Of a stretch of DNA of 64,000 nt, positions 27,311 through 41,689 are shown in pieces (positions within the stretch are counted from its first letter, which is position 1; each line of letters opens with the position of its first letter). This DNA comes from Strongyloides papillosus (Eukaryota; Nematoda; Chromadorea; Rhabditida; Strongyloididae): NCBI GenBank assembly GCA_005656395.1, contig SRSI01000078.1, positions 1,116,001-1,180,000 of the forward strand, in the 5' to 3' direction. Under the pieces are notes generated by a model. That model was not told the origin of the DNA. It ran no database searches and saw only the letters and a program-made list of their open reading frames with translations. The position numbers and the translations under genes were made by a program.

Positions 27311-28639
27311 AATATTTTGAATTATGTTTTATGTACTTATTGATAAATTAAAATAACCTATCTTTATTAAAAGTTATTATTTTCAATTATTCACATTAGA
27401 ATAAAAAAAACTTGACCTTGTAAGAATGTTACTTTTGAAGTGTAAAAACGTTTAGCTATCGTCTTTCAAATTAACCGACAATTAAATGCATGCTTTTCCT
27501 GTATTCAGGAGGTCATGACAGCGGTCATTTGAGTACAAAAATAAATCATTGATGTCGTCTAATTATTATTATATACATAAGCAATTAACAAAACAATAGT
27601 AAAGAAATTGTTTTAGTTATTAACAATTGAGAACAAAATGATTATATGAAAATTAATAACTTTTTATCTAACAAAGAAAATGATTTACAATTAAATAAAC
27701 ATATTATATGTTACTTCTTCCAGAAATTAGAGAAATGGCAGATTGTTTTGATAAGTGATTGTTAAAAAGAACAATATGAAACTATTTGAAAGTTTCTTAA
27801 AATCCTCTTGACAAATTTATTATTGTTGTCGTAATAACCATTTACATATTAAAAGAGTTTACAAGAACCTTAATTAATCCAACCGTTATTATAGTAATAA
27901 TGATAAATACTGTCTTATGCCTATTATAACATTTTTGGTACTTGAACATCAAAATTAACAAAAATATTAAAATCTTTCTTTAATTAGAAAACCGAAATTT
28001 TCCCTCTTCCTATTAATGCTACTTTTTACATAAAAAACTTTTTATATTTAAAATAATATTTAAAAAATCTAGTTTTAAATTAAATCTACCATTTTATAGT
28101 ATAAAAAATTCTCCAATTAATGATGATATACGTTCTATAGTTATAAACAATGATAAATTATACCTAAATATTATTTTAATTTTTGTTTTCTTTGATAAAT
28201 TACTAAATATACAGAAAATTATCATCATTAACATTTATCATTATATATGTACTTGTTTTCTATTAGAAATATTTTATTAATATTAAAAGACCAATTTTGA
28301 CACTCTTTTTTTTCTTTTTTCTCATAAATCAAAGTTAAAATTTTATAATAACCCATTTTGTCACGAATTTTAAAATATAAAGAATCTTTCAATAATACAT
28401 TGTTTTAAAAGCATGGTACTTAAACTTGTCATTTAGAAATACCATTTAATACAGTGTTTATAGATCAAGAGAGTAGAGGGCGTTATGTTAAAGAAATAAA
28501 CTTTAATAAGTTCATGAAACTTATTAGGCGGTACTTATATATACATTAACTAATATATTTTATTTAAATTTGCAAGTTTATTTCCGATAAAAATTGTTTT
28601 GACTTAACCAGCGTTTCTTCATTTATATCAATCTTAATT
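27311..28639. promoter_or_regulatory. upstream region of the homeobox gene
   Basis: About 1.3 kb with no exon. A less AT-rich island at about 27440-27560 contains two nuclear-receptor-type half-sites, AGGTCA (27510-27515) and CGGTCA (27522-27527), in direct orientation with six bases between them. The first overlaps the palindrome GTCATGAC. Nearer the gene there is an imperfect inverted repeat AATAAGTT-CATG-AAACTTATT at about 28507-28527 and a TATA-like run at about 28536-28545, roughly 100 bp before the ATG. Function is inferred from position and motif shape only. Confidence 0.35.
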
Positions 28640-29290
28640 ATGAATTCTAATATTAGTACTAATAAAGTAATTAATAATGTACCTGATTACTGTCAGGTTA
28701 TGAGAATAAAAGGTATATTTTGACATATTCTCAATATAATTAATGTTTATGCAATTATAGGCTCAAATGGTGAAGTAAAAGAACTTTTATTTCCGAAAGC
28801 ATTGGATCTTGATAGGCCTAAAAGACCAAGAACAACTTTTTCCACGAGTCAGTTGAAGACACTTGAAATTGAGTTTGAAAAAAATCCATATCTTGTTGGA
28901 TCTGATAGAATATTTCTTGCCAAAAAACTTAATCTTACAGAGACCCAAGTAAAAGTTTGGTTTCAAAATAGAAGAACAAAATGTAAAAGAAAAATTATTG
29001 ATAATGGGGTGCCACGTATAACAACAAGTAGTTCATTATCTTCTAATGAAAACACTAGTAACCCATCTTCACCAAATTTACCACAATCAACTATAAACAT
29101 TCCATCATGGAATTCACAACAAATACCATCATCTACCTTTAATAATTTTAACCCTTTTTTATATCTTCCAACACATGTCCAATTTCCATTTGATCAAGCA
29201 ACTTTTTTTCCAGGATCTAATCAGATTAATACTACCTTCCAACAATCTTATAATCCTACCTCTAATGTTTGTCAGCAAATTGGTAGTTAG
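28640..29290 (+). CDS. ANTP/NKL-class homeodomain protein, EMX-like
   Basis: Exons 28640-28712 and 28761-29290 with a 48-bp intron give 200 residues. The homeodomain covers residues 44-103: KRPRTTFSTSQLKTLE, FEKNPYLVG, then LTETQVKVWFQNRRTK. Arg5, Leu16, Phe20, Trp48, Gln50, Asn51 and Arg53 are all present, so it should bind TAAT-type DNA. FEKN-x-Y-x-VG plus LTETQVKVWFQNRRTK-x-KR is closest to EMX (C. elegans CEH-2); VAX and NOTO are the alternatives. The N-terminal 43 residues show no EH1 motif that I can identify. The C-terminus is Ser/Asn/Pro/Gln/Phe-rich and probably disordered. The stop is 140 bp from the end of the convergent phospholipase gene. Confidence 0.85.
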
Positions 29291-29430
29291 AATGATAAAT
29301 ACAAATATATGAAATTTTAACGCAACATATTTGATATTACTCTTTATTGTTCATAAAAATTACTATTAATTATAATTAGTGACATATTATTGCAATATTT
29401 ACAATGAATAGAAAAAAATATAAATTTCCT

Positions 29431-31189
29431 TTAAAGTTTTTCAAAATCGTTTTTTAAAATACCCATAGACTTTAACCTTTTTACTAATTCATTACTAAGA
29501 TTTTGTGTTAAAGAAGGTTTCTGGGTTAATTGTTTAGCACAATCTTCAATTTTTTTTATATTTCGCCTCACATATAAATCTGCATCTTTTTGCATTTGTG
29601 CAAGCTTTTCAGCTTGATTTTCATTTAATGGATATTGACAGTTCATGTATGGATCAAATCTAAAGTATCTTCCATCAGGTAAAAGGTCATTAATGCAAAG
29701 ATGTATGGCTTGGGTATCTGTAGCAGAATCAGCGATTTTTGATAATTTACGTAAGATACTTGTCTTTTTTTTATCTTCAGTTGACAATTCAACTTCAGAT
29801 ACTGATCTTCCATTACCGATAGAAACAACACATTGAATATTTTCATTTGGCCATAGATTTTTAGCTTCATGAATTGCTATAGCAGTTGGATTATTTGTCA
29901 ATACACCACCATCTTGATGAAGAATAGAACCAAGACGAACCTCTTCAAAATATCCTGGTGCTGCAGTAGAAGCTTGAACAGCTTGCCATATTTTATAATT
30001 ACTTCCCCCTCTATATTGACTATCACGAGTGGGTGGTAATTCATAATTTCTAAATACATATGGTTGTAATTGTGGTGAATTAACTATACATGAAACAATA
30101 CCAACTTTTGCAATATCTTCATATTTGGCTGAGTCAGCACAAGTCATTGAATCACCAACAGATTCTTTTAATATATCAGCCCACAACTTTGAGTTGTAAT
30201 AAGAATGTGATAAAACAAGCCCACTATAGCCCGAAAGTGTTCCTTGATTAAACAATAAACTTGATATATTCATGTACTTTTCACGACAATCCTCTACAGA
30301 TATTTTATTAATACCCAATAATACAGCTAATATTGCACCCGTACTAACACCAGTTATATGGTCATACAATTCGTATATTCTTTTTCCTGAAGCTTTTTCA
30401 ATTGCTCCCAAAATTGTTAATCCCGCCATTCCTTTAGTTCCACCTCCATCAATTGACAATATTCGTATACCAAGGGATTTAAGAGGTGGAGAATTTCCTA
30501 ATATTGACAAACACTTTCTGGCCTCTTCTCTTATCTTAATATCTGTTCCTGAATTAACCAAATTAATTAAATGTTCTATTAATAATTGATCTTTCATTGC
30601 AACAATTCTACTTGATCTAAATTCTTGTATGTGTGATGTTAATGCTTGAATTCTCAGTATTTTTGATTTTGTTGATTGTGCTAACAATAATTTTTCAATA
30701 TGCATCTTAGTTAAGTTTGAGACTTCTACTCTAGAGATTCGTTTAATCAGAACTTTTGAAATGTTTGTCGATGATGCGTCATGCTTATGAGTATTCATTA
30801 AATCCTCTTTTTTTGATTGCTGTTGGAAACTAGAAAATGTCTCACCTATTTTCCCAGATGCTTGATCTATGACAGATGTAAGAACACCAGAAAGGTATCC
30901 TAAATATGGTGGCTGAACGATCTCAACGCCTTTTTCTTCTATTTCTTTTTCGTTAACATTTTGCTTGTTAGAAGAAGTAGCAGAGGAGTTAACAAAAGCT
31001 AAAAGATATTGGTGTTCTTAATACATGTATAATAAAATACTTACTTTGATTTGGGATTTCTTTTTCTAGATTAGTACCTTCTAAGTTTTTACCATTTTTT
31101 AGTGTAGATGTCTTTAAATTATCTACAGATTTGATAGGAGATTTAATTTTTAGTTTATTAAATATTGAAAAATATTTCAATTTGAACAT
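29431..31189 (-). CDS. patatin-like phospholipase, PNPLA8/iPLA2-gamma-like
   Basis: Exons 31189-31045 and 30998-29431 with a 46-bp intron give 570 residues. The frame is open well upstream of the internal Met at 30798, and the exon 1 junction extends it, so I use the longer start. The patatin domain has the oxyanion loop DGGGTKG (near residue 231), the nucleophile elbow GVSTG (Ser about 267) and the catalytic HQDGG (Asp about 410), the complete Ser-Asp dyad. The RGGSNYKIWQAVQAS and APGYFEEV segments are typical of iPLA2-gamma. The first 115 residues are Lys/Ser-rich and contain KIKSPIKS, compatible with an organelle-targeting leader, as in mitochondrial/peroxisomal PNPLA8. It should hydrolyse fatty acyl esters of phospholipids without calcium. 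A reverse AATAAA at 29343-29348 is the likely polyA signal. Confidence 0.88.
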
Positions 31190-31194
31190 AATTG

Positions 31195-34100
31195 TTGTAA
31201 ATTTTTAAGATGTTTTTCCTTGTAACGACATATACTTCTTTATCTAAAATAAATAATTATTTTAAAGTAAAAATTATAATTTAAATGGAGATGATAAAAC
31301 AATAATTTGTTTGAGATTTAATCACGCCATAAAAATTATATTGTAATGTCAGTCAGTAGTTTTAAAACAAGAAATATCAAGCTATATTTGATTAATGACT
31401 AAGATTTGACATAAAACATAAGTAAAATTCAATTTTTTTATGGTATTTACTAGAAAATTGAACTGAAAGAAGGAGAAATGAAAGATAAAATTTAACAAAG
31501 AAATGTAGCATTATTTTTTAAACATTAATCAACAACGAAATCTTAGACATTAAAAAAATTATAATTTAACAATATTATAAGATGGAAACATTTAACATTA
31601 CATTTTAAATATTTAAAGTTTGAATAATCATATGATAAGTGTATATTATAATTATATTCTTAGATGTGATTATTGAAATTGTAGGAAAAGTATATATATT
31701 ATAATACCACATGATAATAGGGCACATCTTGTATAGACAAGGTATTTATTTATATTAACATAATCTTCTATATAACGTATAATACAAATAATATCGCCCG
31801 TCATTTTATAACTTAATTTTTTAAAGATAAAAAAGTACATTTGAGTTAATTAGATCTTATAAAATTTTAACCCAATAACACAGTTTGTACATATGATTCA
31901 CTTGGAATACTCATTTTTCCAAACAATTCTTTTTGCAGTAAGTTTAATCATAACACATATAAAGATTTTTATCATAATAACAATTAAACGTTGTAGAGAG
32001 TAGAAAACAAAAGATAAAATAAATGAATCAAAATGATTTTTATAGTACTTATCAAATCATTTTCTAGTGATTTCCAAAGTAGCTGTAAATCAGATGTAAA
32101 AGGATTTTTGTTGATATTTAAAAATTTGATAAGAAATATTATCATCTTTGATATAATTTTTAAAAACTTTTGTGTTCAATGAATTTTTTTTTGAGCAATA
32201 TAATAAATATAAACCATTTTCTATGCAGTAATTTTTATTTAAAAAATATATTTAAATCATTAAAGAGTCTTTTAATTTATCAAGTTACTAAATATTGTAC
32301 AAATAAGTAAAAAATTATAGCATCCTCCAATTTTAAAATTATACTAAATGTGTTTGTATGTAGATCTTTTTAACACCTAAATAACTACATTCCATTTTAT
32401 AAGCATTCTCCTAAAATGTACTATTTTGTTTTCTTAAATTTTCTTTAAAAAATATGAAAATTTTTATTTATTTTATTCTAATCATATAAAATATGACTTA
32501 TTAAAAGATATATTTTCATGGATAGAAAATTAATGAGAATAAACATATAAAAAAAGTACTACCTTTAATAAATGAATTTTTTAACAAGTCTTGCTAATAC
32601 AATTTAACACAATATTGAAATTAAGTTTTCTAATGTTCCTCTACTTTATATAACACTTCTTAAAGTTATTTTAAAGATAATATAAATATAAAAAAATAGC
32701 GCATGCTTATAAAGGAAGAAATTTTCCAACCAAGCTTAACATGTTATTTTTATCGTCTTAAATATCTTTTTAAAATTTATTATACTATATACATTTAGAT
32801 ATTTAACTATTGTACTTCTGATCTCAAGCAAGCTGTTTATTTGAGCAGAAAAATTTAACGTACTTATGAAAATTATTACTCTTGCCATTTTAATTGTACC
32901 ATTAGTTATCACACGTCTTTCATCCATCGTACTTCCTTTTTTTCTTATATCATTTTTTATACTTATAATCTATATAACTGATCAAATAATGTTTAAAAAA
33001 TATCTTTTTTAATTATTTGCTTGGTAATTATGAAAATAAAACTATGTAAGTTAACGTAACTTAAAATTATATGACAGTATAAATTAAACTGTATTACAAA
33101 TGATTTTTTACTTTCAATAAAACTATACGTATTTCACATTATGTTATTATAATAAATTTAATTAAAATAGAAGAAAGCATGCCAAGTTTCCATTTAAATA
33201 TAAAACTAAAAGTATGAAAAAAGCTACAATACTTTTTTAAACATTAAATTTAAGAACAACAAATGATTTTTTTGTTTTTTAAAGAATATTGCAAATTACT
33301 TAAAAGGTAAATATCGAGAAAATATATCATTTAAGTTATTTATTTAAAATTTTTATTATAATTATCTTTCCTTTTTTTGGATATTGATAACTAAAAACGA
33401 AATATAAATTATTTTAGTGGAACCCATACATTTTAATACATCTGTAAGGTGTTACCGGAAAGATGCCATTTTTTATAGTGAAAAAGGAATTAGTTGCTGT
33501 CATTTTTTATTTATTAATTTAACCGTATTTATTACACCACATTATTTATATTTATCATAATTATTAATTTTATATATTTTGATGTTCATTAAATTGATAA
33601 TATTAGCAAAATAATTATGCATAATGATATCTGAAGGTATTTTACTATTAATTATTATAATTTTTATGGCTACGTATTTTTTTTTTTTGATTTTGATCAA
33701 TATATTAATCAATTTGATTTAATTATTTTTTAACATTAATTTATTTAAAATTTTTACCTTTTTATAAGGTTTTTATTCTTTAATAGATTTCTAAGAATAT
33801 ACTAAACATAGTATGTAAATGAACTAGAAAATAAAATGTAAAATGTATGATAATGAGTGATTATTACCACTGAAAATTAATATACACATCGTAGTATTTT
33901 TATATTAATTTCTTCTTATTAATGATGTATAACAAATATATACACTAATTTTTTTTGTAGTTAAATATTTATTAATATCTAACAACTTTAACATAATTCA
34001 ATTTTTAGAATAAAAGTAAAAACTTCTCTGATTTTTGTAGTAAAATGTCTCACAAAAAGTCAATGATATCACGAAAAATTATAAGAAATATAAACTTAAG

Positions 34101-37100
34101 ATATTCTAAAAGCGATGGAAAAATGTATTGCAAAAAACTGATAACATATGTATTTGCAATTTTTTAGTAGACAAAAATGTCATTCTGGTTTTAGAAATAC
34201 TTTTAAAATCTTTAAATTATATTTATACAATCTTACTAAATTTGATAGTTATGATTAGACAAAAAATATATGTATTGATATAAATTATACGTGTTTCCTA
34301 TTAGATGAATCAATTTAAATTATCTGATGCATTAACTTTTTTATATTATTTAAATAAACTTTTAAAAATATATTTTTGCTAAAAAATGAATTATGTAATT
34401 TAAAGCATTGGTTTTTTTAAATTTAATTTTTTATCTATTTACATGGTACTTCGAAAAAATATTGATGTCGCTTCAAAGATGCAATTCCAACAAAGCAATG
34501 TATTTCTCCTATATTTTTATGATCGATTATATTTAAAAGATGATGTTTTTAAATCCGCTAAAGCACATTTTAAATCAAAAAAGCTTTATCTTTTATGAGC
34601 ATGTATAAAATATTAATATTTCTTACTTAATCTTTCCATATAAATTTGTTTATGAAAATTATCGTTATTTATCCTTTGAATTCTTAGTTTAATGTTTGTT
34701 AGAGAAGTTTTTATTAAAAATTATAATGATTTAACTATCATAATATTAAATAAAAACATTTTTTCTTTAATTAAAGTGATTATCACTCACATTTGCTAAA
34801 AATATAATACTATTGAATCTAATGCATTTAAGGTTTAATAAATATTTTAAATCTTTTACTATTATAAAATTTCAAAAAACGAATATTTTTATTTACTTTG
34901 TTATCTTTTTTAACTATTACACAATATTAAAATACTCTCTTGATAAAAACTAATATTTTATTGTATATTTTAATAAATAAAAAACTAAATTATATTAACC
35001 ATGTTTACGCATTTTATAGGTTTCTATAATTTTTGGGAATTGTTATAAATGTTATAATTTAGTGTTGTTTGATAATAAAAGTAATGAAGTATATCTATTA
35101 TTTATCTAAGATTTATTGATTTTTATACGTCTATTTACAAAAATTTACAATCTTAAAATATCTTTATTTCTTTAGGTAAATTTTCCAATATGATACTTTT
35201 TATAAAGATCTTCTGTTTAAATATAAAACAACAAATGTTTAAATTATTATGCATCATTTTTAGACAACTTAATCGATATATCTTTAGATAACTTAAAATT
35301 ACTTGATGTCTGTTTTTTAATATATTCTTATTTGATATATATATATATATTTATTCTTTCATTTTAAATTTATATGAATACTTTGGAAAACTACATCTTT
35401 TTAATCAAAAAATATTTATATTTCTTTTTTGTATATAATCTTAAATGCTTATCGTTTAAAAAGTTAGATTTAAAATTTAAATTCTTGTTTATAGTAACCT
35501 TGAAAATTTATCTAATTTACAGCAAAAATAAATCTATTTTATTTGGTAACGATTTTAAATTTTTTCACCATGATATTTTTATTTTAGTCAACTAAAAAAT
35601 AGCTTTATGTATATATGTAAATTATAAAAGTTGACAAATGTAACATTATTTTTAAACAGTATACATTAATTTTAAACAATATATAATAATTTTATATGAT
35701 ATATATCAATTAATTTAAAAATTTTAATGATTAACATTAGATAGTGTTTGTAGTGTATATTGTTAAATCTAGCACGAAAATTGTATTTTAACTACAAATC
35801 TTTTCGTACAAGTGACATATTTCTTACTGAGATGAAACTTCACATATATTATATGTATTATTATACACAAACTTGTTAGAAAATTGTTCTTCATAAATAT
35901 CACTATTAATTTTTATTATATTTTGTTAAAATAAAAATATGTTGAATGAATACTTTTAAATATATTAATAATTTTAAACATATTATCAAGATTAAGTAAT
36001 AGAATATTAATAAAATTTTCAATATACTTAATTACTAAATAAAATAAAATTAGCAACACTTTTTAAATTATGTAAACTTTAATTAATTTTTTTACTTCTA
36101 TAATAATTTGTGTTTTAGATACTTTAAAATATCATGTGATATAAAAGAACTTTATTTTTCCTAGTTGAATGGAACGTTCATTTTCTAGTTTTCCAATTGA
36201 TTTATATGATATATGTATAGCAGAGGCCATCTCTATTAATATATACTTATTGAATTGAAAATAATAAACAGTGAGAGATACCTTATCATATTCCTATTTA
36301 TTGTTACTTTTAATCTTAATTAATAAAAATTTGCACTCATTGGAGCAAGCTCAATTAAATGTTTAGTTTGCTTACTATATTTATAAATGGTTTACATTTA
36401 TTATCTTTTTAAAGTTTACTTTCTCTTTAATAAATCACAGGTATATGCTACTTCCACAATATATAAGTATTGTCTAAATGTGTACTTTAAATTTACCTAT
36501 ATATAAATGCTCCTTATGAATGACAGGAAATTGGTTATACTCTTGTTTAATAAGTTAGTTTTCTCCTGCAAATGTCTTTTATAATAATTAAGTTTATTGT
36601 GAAATTATACCGAATCTCTCGTAAACTCCATTAAAATCAATTTTTTGAATTTTTAATTGCTTTTTATTGATGCCAATTTAATATTCCACGTGTTTAATTA
36701 TGATTTCATATACCTTGACATATTTTATAAGTTATATGATTGATTATATACCTACAAAGTTTTAATACAAAATAGTAATGAATTATTATGATTTTAAAAA
36801 AACTTTTAATAAATATGTAGTGGAAAATACTTATTATTTTTTAAACATTTACTTTAAACTTTTTATCATTTTTATTTGTTATTCAAATATTTTAATAATA
36901 TTAGATAATGTCAATTCTTATAATTTGACAAAAAAAAATGGTATTCAGTATTAAATGCATTAGTAAACTTTAATTATTTTTAATTACTCAAGAAAAAATG
37001 TTAAAATATTGCTTAATTTTTGAATAAAAATTTTGTAATTATTTTTTTGCTACTCTTTATAATTTTTTTCCATAATTATTATATATAAGTGCACATTTAG

Positions 37101-38735
37101 CCTATGGAGAAATTGTTTTTAATAACAATATGTTTTAAAATACTTTTTAGAAAAAATAACACAAATATATTTTCTTTTGTGAAGTTTTTTAAAACATTTT
37201 TGGTTGATGCTAAATTATTAATTGAGGAATGGGTTGATTGATAAAATTTGTTATTGATTTAAATCTATTTTATTTACTCATTCTGATAGATATGCTAAAA
37301 AGCAATACGAAATGTAAAGTTCAACAATCTAAGCTCTTTTAATTAAAAAAGTTTATGCATTTACATTAATAACCTACACGAATGTATTTTTTGTGCATTT
37401 TAAAACAAACTGTTAAATATGTCACGATCAATATCAATTTAAGCTTTTGTTTTGTTTATTAGACATTAAGCATAAAATTTGCATTAAGAGAAATTAATCA
37501 TTTCTGCCATCAATATATATTAATTTCAAAGATATGTTATAATTATTTCTTGGTGATTACATTAAAATTCATTTAAAATTTTTATAAAAAATATATCAAA
37601 TTCAAATATACTACTTAACATCAAACTTTAAAAGGATATATATGTTAGTTAACTAACTCTTATTTCCAATTAGACAGATTTTTCCATATACTAACTTATA
37701 ATACTATGCATTAAGACCCTTTAAATTACCGATGTTTGATTTAAAAGTATACACTGTTTAAGTATATACATTACTTAGAGTGAATTGACGAAGGTCAAGT
37801 AAATATTTTTAATAATTTTTATATTCTGTGTCATCTTTCAATTTAAAATTTTTATTTTTCCCTAAAAAAGTGACTTAATTACAAAGTATATAAGCCATCC
37901 GACAGTAATTTGCTTATTGGAATTAAAAAATTAATTACTTAAAAATAATTCAATTTGTAGCCGGGAAATTGACAAGTAATAATAATTGTATGGTGAGATA
38001 ATAACTAAAAAGATATATTCTTAGTTTCATAGTCCTTTCTGTATTCTTTATTCATTCTTTTTATTTATCACTTTTCATATATCTAGTATAGGTAAGTATG
38101 AAATATTTTGGGCCATCGTTTTTTTTATTTAAGGATATATATAATTTTTTAATATTATCATCTGTTAAAGGAAAAGTAAGATGAGATATCGTCATATCTT
38201 AACTCTGAGTATATGTTATAACTAGTATCGTAGTATAAGAGCATAGAATATCTTTCCAAACAGCCCATTTTGTCTTGAAAAGAATCTCACTTTAACGATT
38301 AGATATGTGTCAATTTTAGACGGTCGCATTTTTTATCTTAAAAACAATGTATCTCAGTACATTTGTTTATTAATTAAAATTTTAGAGCAATTTGAGCAAT
38401 TTAAAGATAAATTTGATTTTTTAAATTACCTACATATGATAAGTAATATTTTTACTAATCAATAAACAATTTCGTATATGCTTTATACTTTTGACAATAC
38501 TTGTCACGCGACAACACTGGTCTAATACGAATTGTGTTTAGTTTGTATTAGTAAATTTAATTATATCGTCAACGTGTTCTAATATCCTTATATATTATAG
38601 ATACAGCGTTGTATTATTGTTATCTTCATAACGGGAGTTTTATATTGTTTCTACTAAGAAACATATTTTTAATTGAATCATAGTTGCTTATTTCGCAAAA
38701 TATTGCAAGTAATTTAGATCTCCCAATTAAAAATT
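31195..38735. other. 7.5 kb gene-poor region upstream of the Argonaute gene
   Basis: No coding exon, transposon end or RNA gene recognised on either strand. The last 700 bp before the Argonaute start is less AT-rich and includes an inverted repeat, CTAATAC...GTATTAG, at 38522-38551. A distant 5' untranslated exon or microRNA hairpins could be present and would not be seen by inspection. Confidence 0.5.
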
Positions 38736-38740
38736 TAGAG

Positions 38741-41682
38741 ATGGCTGCAACTGGCATCGATCACCAACAAAGTATGAATAACATGTTTGGTAAGTTATTT
38801 GAAATTTAAAATAAAAATTTTATTTTGTAGATGCACTTAATTTTGATGATAGTGGCGCTATACAGATGCCAAATTCAATGACTGGATTTTTGGGACTTCA
38901 AAATGCCAACCACCATTATATTCAAAACGATTTTTTTGCCACTCAAATTACGAACCTACCTCAAGATTTGTCGGTGCTGCATACTGGATCCCAAAGTATT
39001 ATGAATAATGAAGGGAATATGAGCGATAATCACTCATTACTCTCATTTGCACCAGGAGTCCCAATGATGAGTACTATAAGCGACGATCAACAATCGTTGA
39101 TTCCAAGTCAACAGTTATCATTCACTTTTCCAATCCCAAAACGTCCTGATCATGGTCAACAAGGAAGAGAAATAGCCTTGAAAGCAAATCATTTTAAGGT
39201 ATCAATTCCAGGAGGAAATGTACAATACTACCAAGTAGATGTGTCTCCTGAAAAATGTCCTAGAAAAGTTAATCGTGATGTTATAAAAGCTTTAATATCT
39301 TCATACCCAAGCGTTTTTGTAAGCACAAAATTAGTTTATGATGGTAAAAAGAATATGTATACAAGAGAATTACTACCAATAGGTACTGATAGAAATGAAT
39401 TTGAAGTTAATTTATCTGGAGATTCTAATCAGGAAAGAAAATTTACTGTTGGAATACGCTATCAAGCTACTGTTTCTTTACAACGTCTTGAAGACGCAAT
39501 GGCTGGAATAATTCAAAGTATTCCTGCTGATGCTGTACAAGCAATGGACGTAATTTTGAGGCATTTACCATCAACACAATACACACCTGTCGGAAGATCA
39601 TTTTTTTCTTCACCACATACAGCGAAACCTCAACATAGTGGACAACATCATCATGGACAAGATTATGGAAAATTAGGAGGCGGACGTGAAGTGTGGTTTG
39701 GATTCCATCAATCTGTTCGCCCATCAGAATGGCGCATGATGTTGAATATTGATGTATCAGCTACAGCATTTTATCGTAGAATGTCTGTTTTAGAATTTCT
39801 AGCTGAAGTATTGGAACAACCTGTTTCATCATTTGCTGATAGACGTTCCTTATCTGACGCTCAAAGAGTTAAATTTACTAAAGAAATGAGAGGATTGAAA
39901 ATAGAAATAACTCATTGCGGACAAATGCGCAGAAAATACAGAGTATGCAATGTCACGAGAAGACCGGCTCAGTCTCAAACATTCCCACTTCTTAATGACA
40001 ATGGAATGACTACCGATTGTACTGTTGCAAAGTATTTCCTTGACAAATATAATATGCAATTAAAATACCCTTACTTACCATGTTTACAAGTAGGACAAGA
40101 GCATAAGAATATATACCTGCCATTAGAAGTTTGTGATATTGTTTCAGGACAACGATGTATAAAAAAATTAACTGATACTCAAACTTCTACAATGATTAAA
40201 GCAACAGCGAGAAGTGCTCCTGAAAGAGAACGAGAAATCACAAATTTAGTTCAAAAAGCAGATTTTACAAGTGACCCATATGCTGCCGAATTTGGAATTT
40301 CTATAACACCTGAGATGACTGAAGTTAAAGGAAGAGTTCTTCCAGCTCCAAAACTTCTTTATGGTGGGCGTACAAAAACAACTGCCCTCCCAAATCAAGG
40401 TGTTTGGGATATGAGAGGTAAACAATTTCATACAGGAATTGAAGTTAAAATGTGGGCTATAGCTTGTTTTGCTCAACAAACTCATGTCAAAGAACATGAT
40501 CTTCGTAATTTTACTGGAAATCTCCAACGCATCTCATCTGATGCTGGAATGCCAATTATTGGACAACCATGTTTCTGCAAATATGCAGTTGGTGTTGATC
40601 AAGTTGAGCCAATGTTTCAATACTTAAAAAATACTTATCCTGGCCTTCAATTAGTTGTGGTTGTCTTACCAGGAAAAACACCTGTTTATGCAGAAGTAAA
40701 AAGAGTTGGTGATACTGTTTTAGGTATTGCAACACAATGTGTTCAAGCTAAAAACGTTATCAAAACGACTCCACAAACACTGTCTAATTTATGTTTAAAG
40801 ATGAATGTTAAATTGGGAGGTGTTAATTCAATTTTACTTCCTTCAGTTAGACCAGCTGTATTCAATGAACCAGTAATATTTTTAGGTGCTGACATAACTC
40901 ATCCGCCAGCTGGTGATTCAAGAAAACCTTCTATTGCTGCAGTTGTTGGTTCTATGGATGCTCATCCATCCCGTTATGCTGCAACAGTTCGTGTTCAACA
41001 ACATAGACACGAAATAATTACTGATCTTGCTTATATGGTTAGAGAGCTCCTCGTTCAATTTTATAGAAACACTCATTTCAAACCAACTAAAATTGTACTT
41101 TATCGTGATGGTGTTTCTGAAGGTCAATTTCTAAATGTTCTTCAATATGAATTAAGAGCAATTCGTGAAGCTTGTATGACATTGGAAAGAGGTTACCAAC
41201 CAGGAATTACATTTATTGCTGTTCAAAAACGTCATCATACAAGACTTTTTGCTTGTGATAGAAGAGATCAAGTTGGTAAAGCTCAAAACATTCCACCAGG
41301 TACAACTGTCGATGCTGGTATAACTCATCCAACTGAATTTGATTTTTATCTTTGCTCTCATGCAGGTATTCAAGGTACCTCTCGTCCATCTCACTACCAT
41401 GTACTTTGGGATGATAATAACCTTAAGGCTGATGAATTACAACAATTGACTTATCAAATGTGTCACACTTATGTTCGCTGCACTAGATCAGTATCCATTC
41501 CAGCTCCAGCTTATTATGCTCATCTTGTAGCTTTCCGTGCTCGTTACCACTTAGTAGATCGTGAACATGATTCTGGTGAAGGTTCACAACCATCTGGAAC
41601 TTCTGAAGATACAACATTATCAAATTTGGCTCGTGCTGTTCAAGTCCATCCTGATGCCAACAACGTTATGTATTTTGCCTAA
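38741..41682 (+). CDS. microRNA-class Argonaute (ALG-1/ALG-2-like)
   Basis: Exon 1 is 38741-38789 and exon 2 38831-41682 (41-bp intron), together 966 residues. The first 110 or so residues are a low-complexity Asn/Gln/Ser-rich leader, as in nematode ALG proteins. ArgoN, PAZ, MID and PIWI domains follow in the usual order. PIWI matches the AGO subfamily nearly residue for residue: [11 protein letters not shown], then DGVSEGQF, then [18 protein letters not shown]. The slicer tetrad is complete: Asp704, Glu744, Asp776 and His914, with exactly the spacing of human AGO2 D597/E637/D669/H807. It ends in MYFA like other AGO proteins. It should load microRNAs in the cytoplasm. This exon is visibly richer in C and G than its flanks, as expected for a highly expressed, constrained gene. 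Assignment to ALG-1 versus ALG-2 needs a tree. Confidence 0.97.
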
Positions 41683-41689
41683 AGATTTT

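Noticed and set aside
35374..35595. 73-codon Lys/Phe/Tyr-rich frame in the desert
   Set aside because: Low-complexity A/T translation without any gene context.
31195..38735. Known microRNAs such as let-7, miR-71 or miR-1 upstream of the Argonaute
   Set aside because: I looked for familiar mature sequences and saw none; hairpin prediction could not be run.
39467..41400. Reverse-strand frames within the Argonaute exon
   Set aside because: Shadows of a strongly conserved coding sequence.
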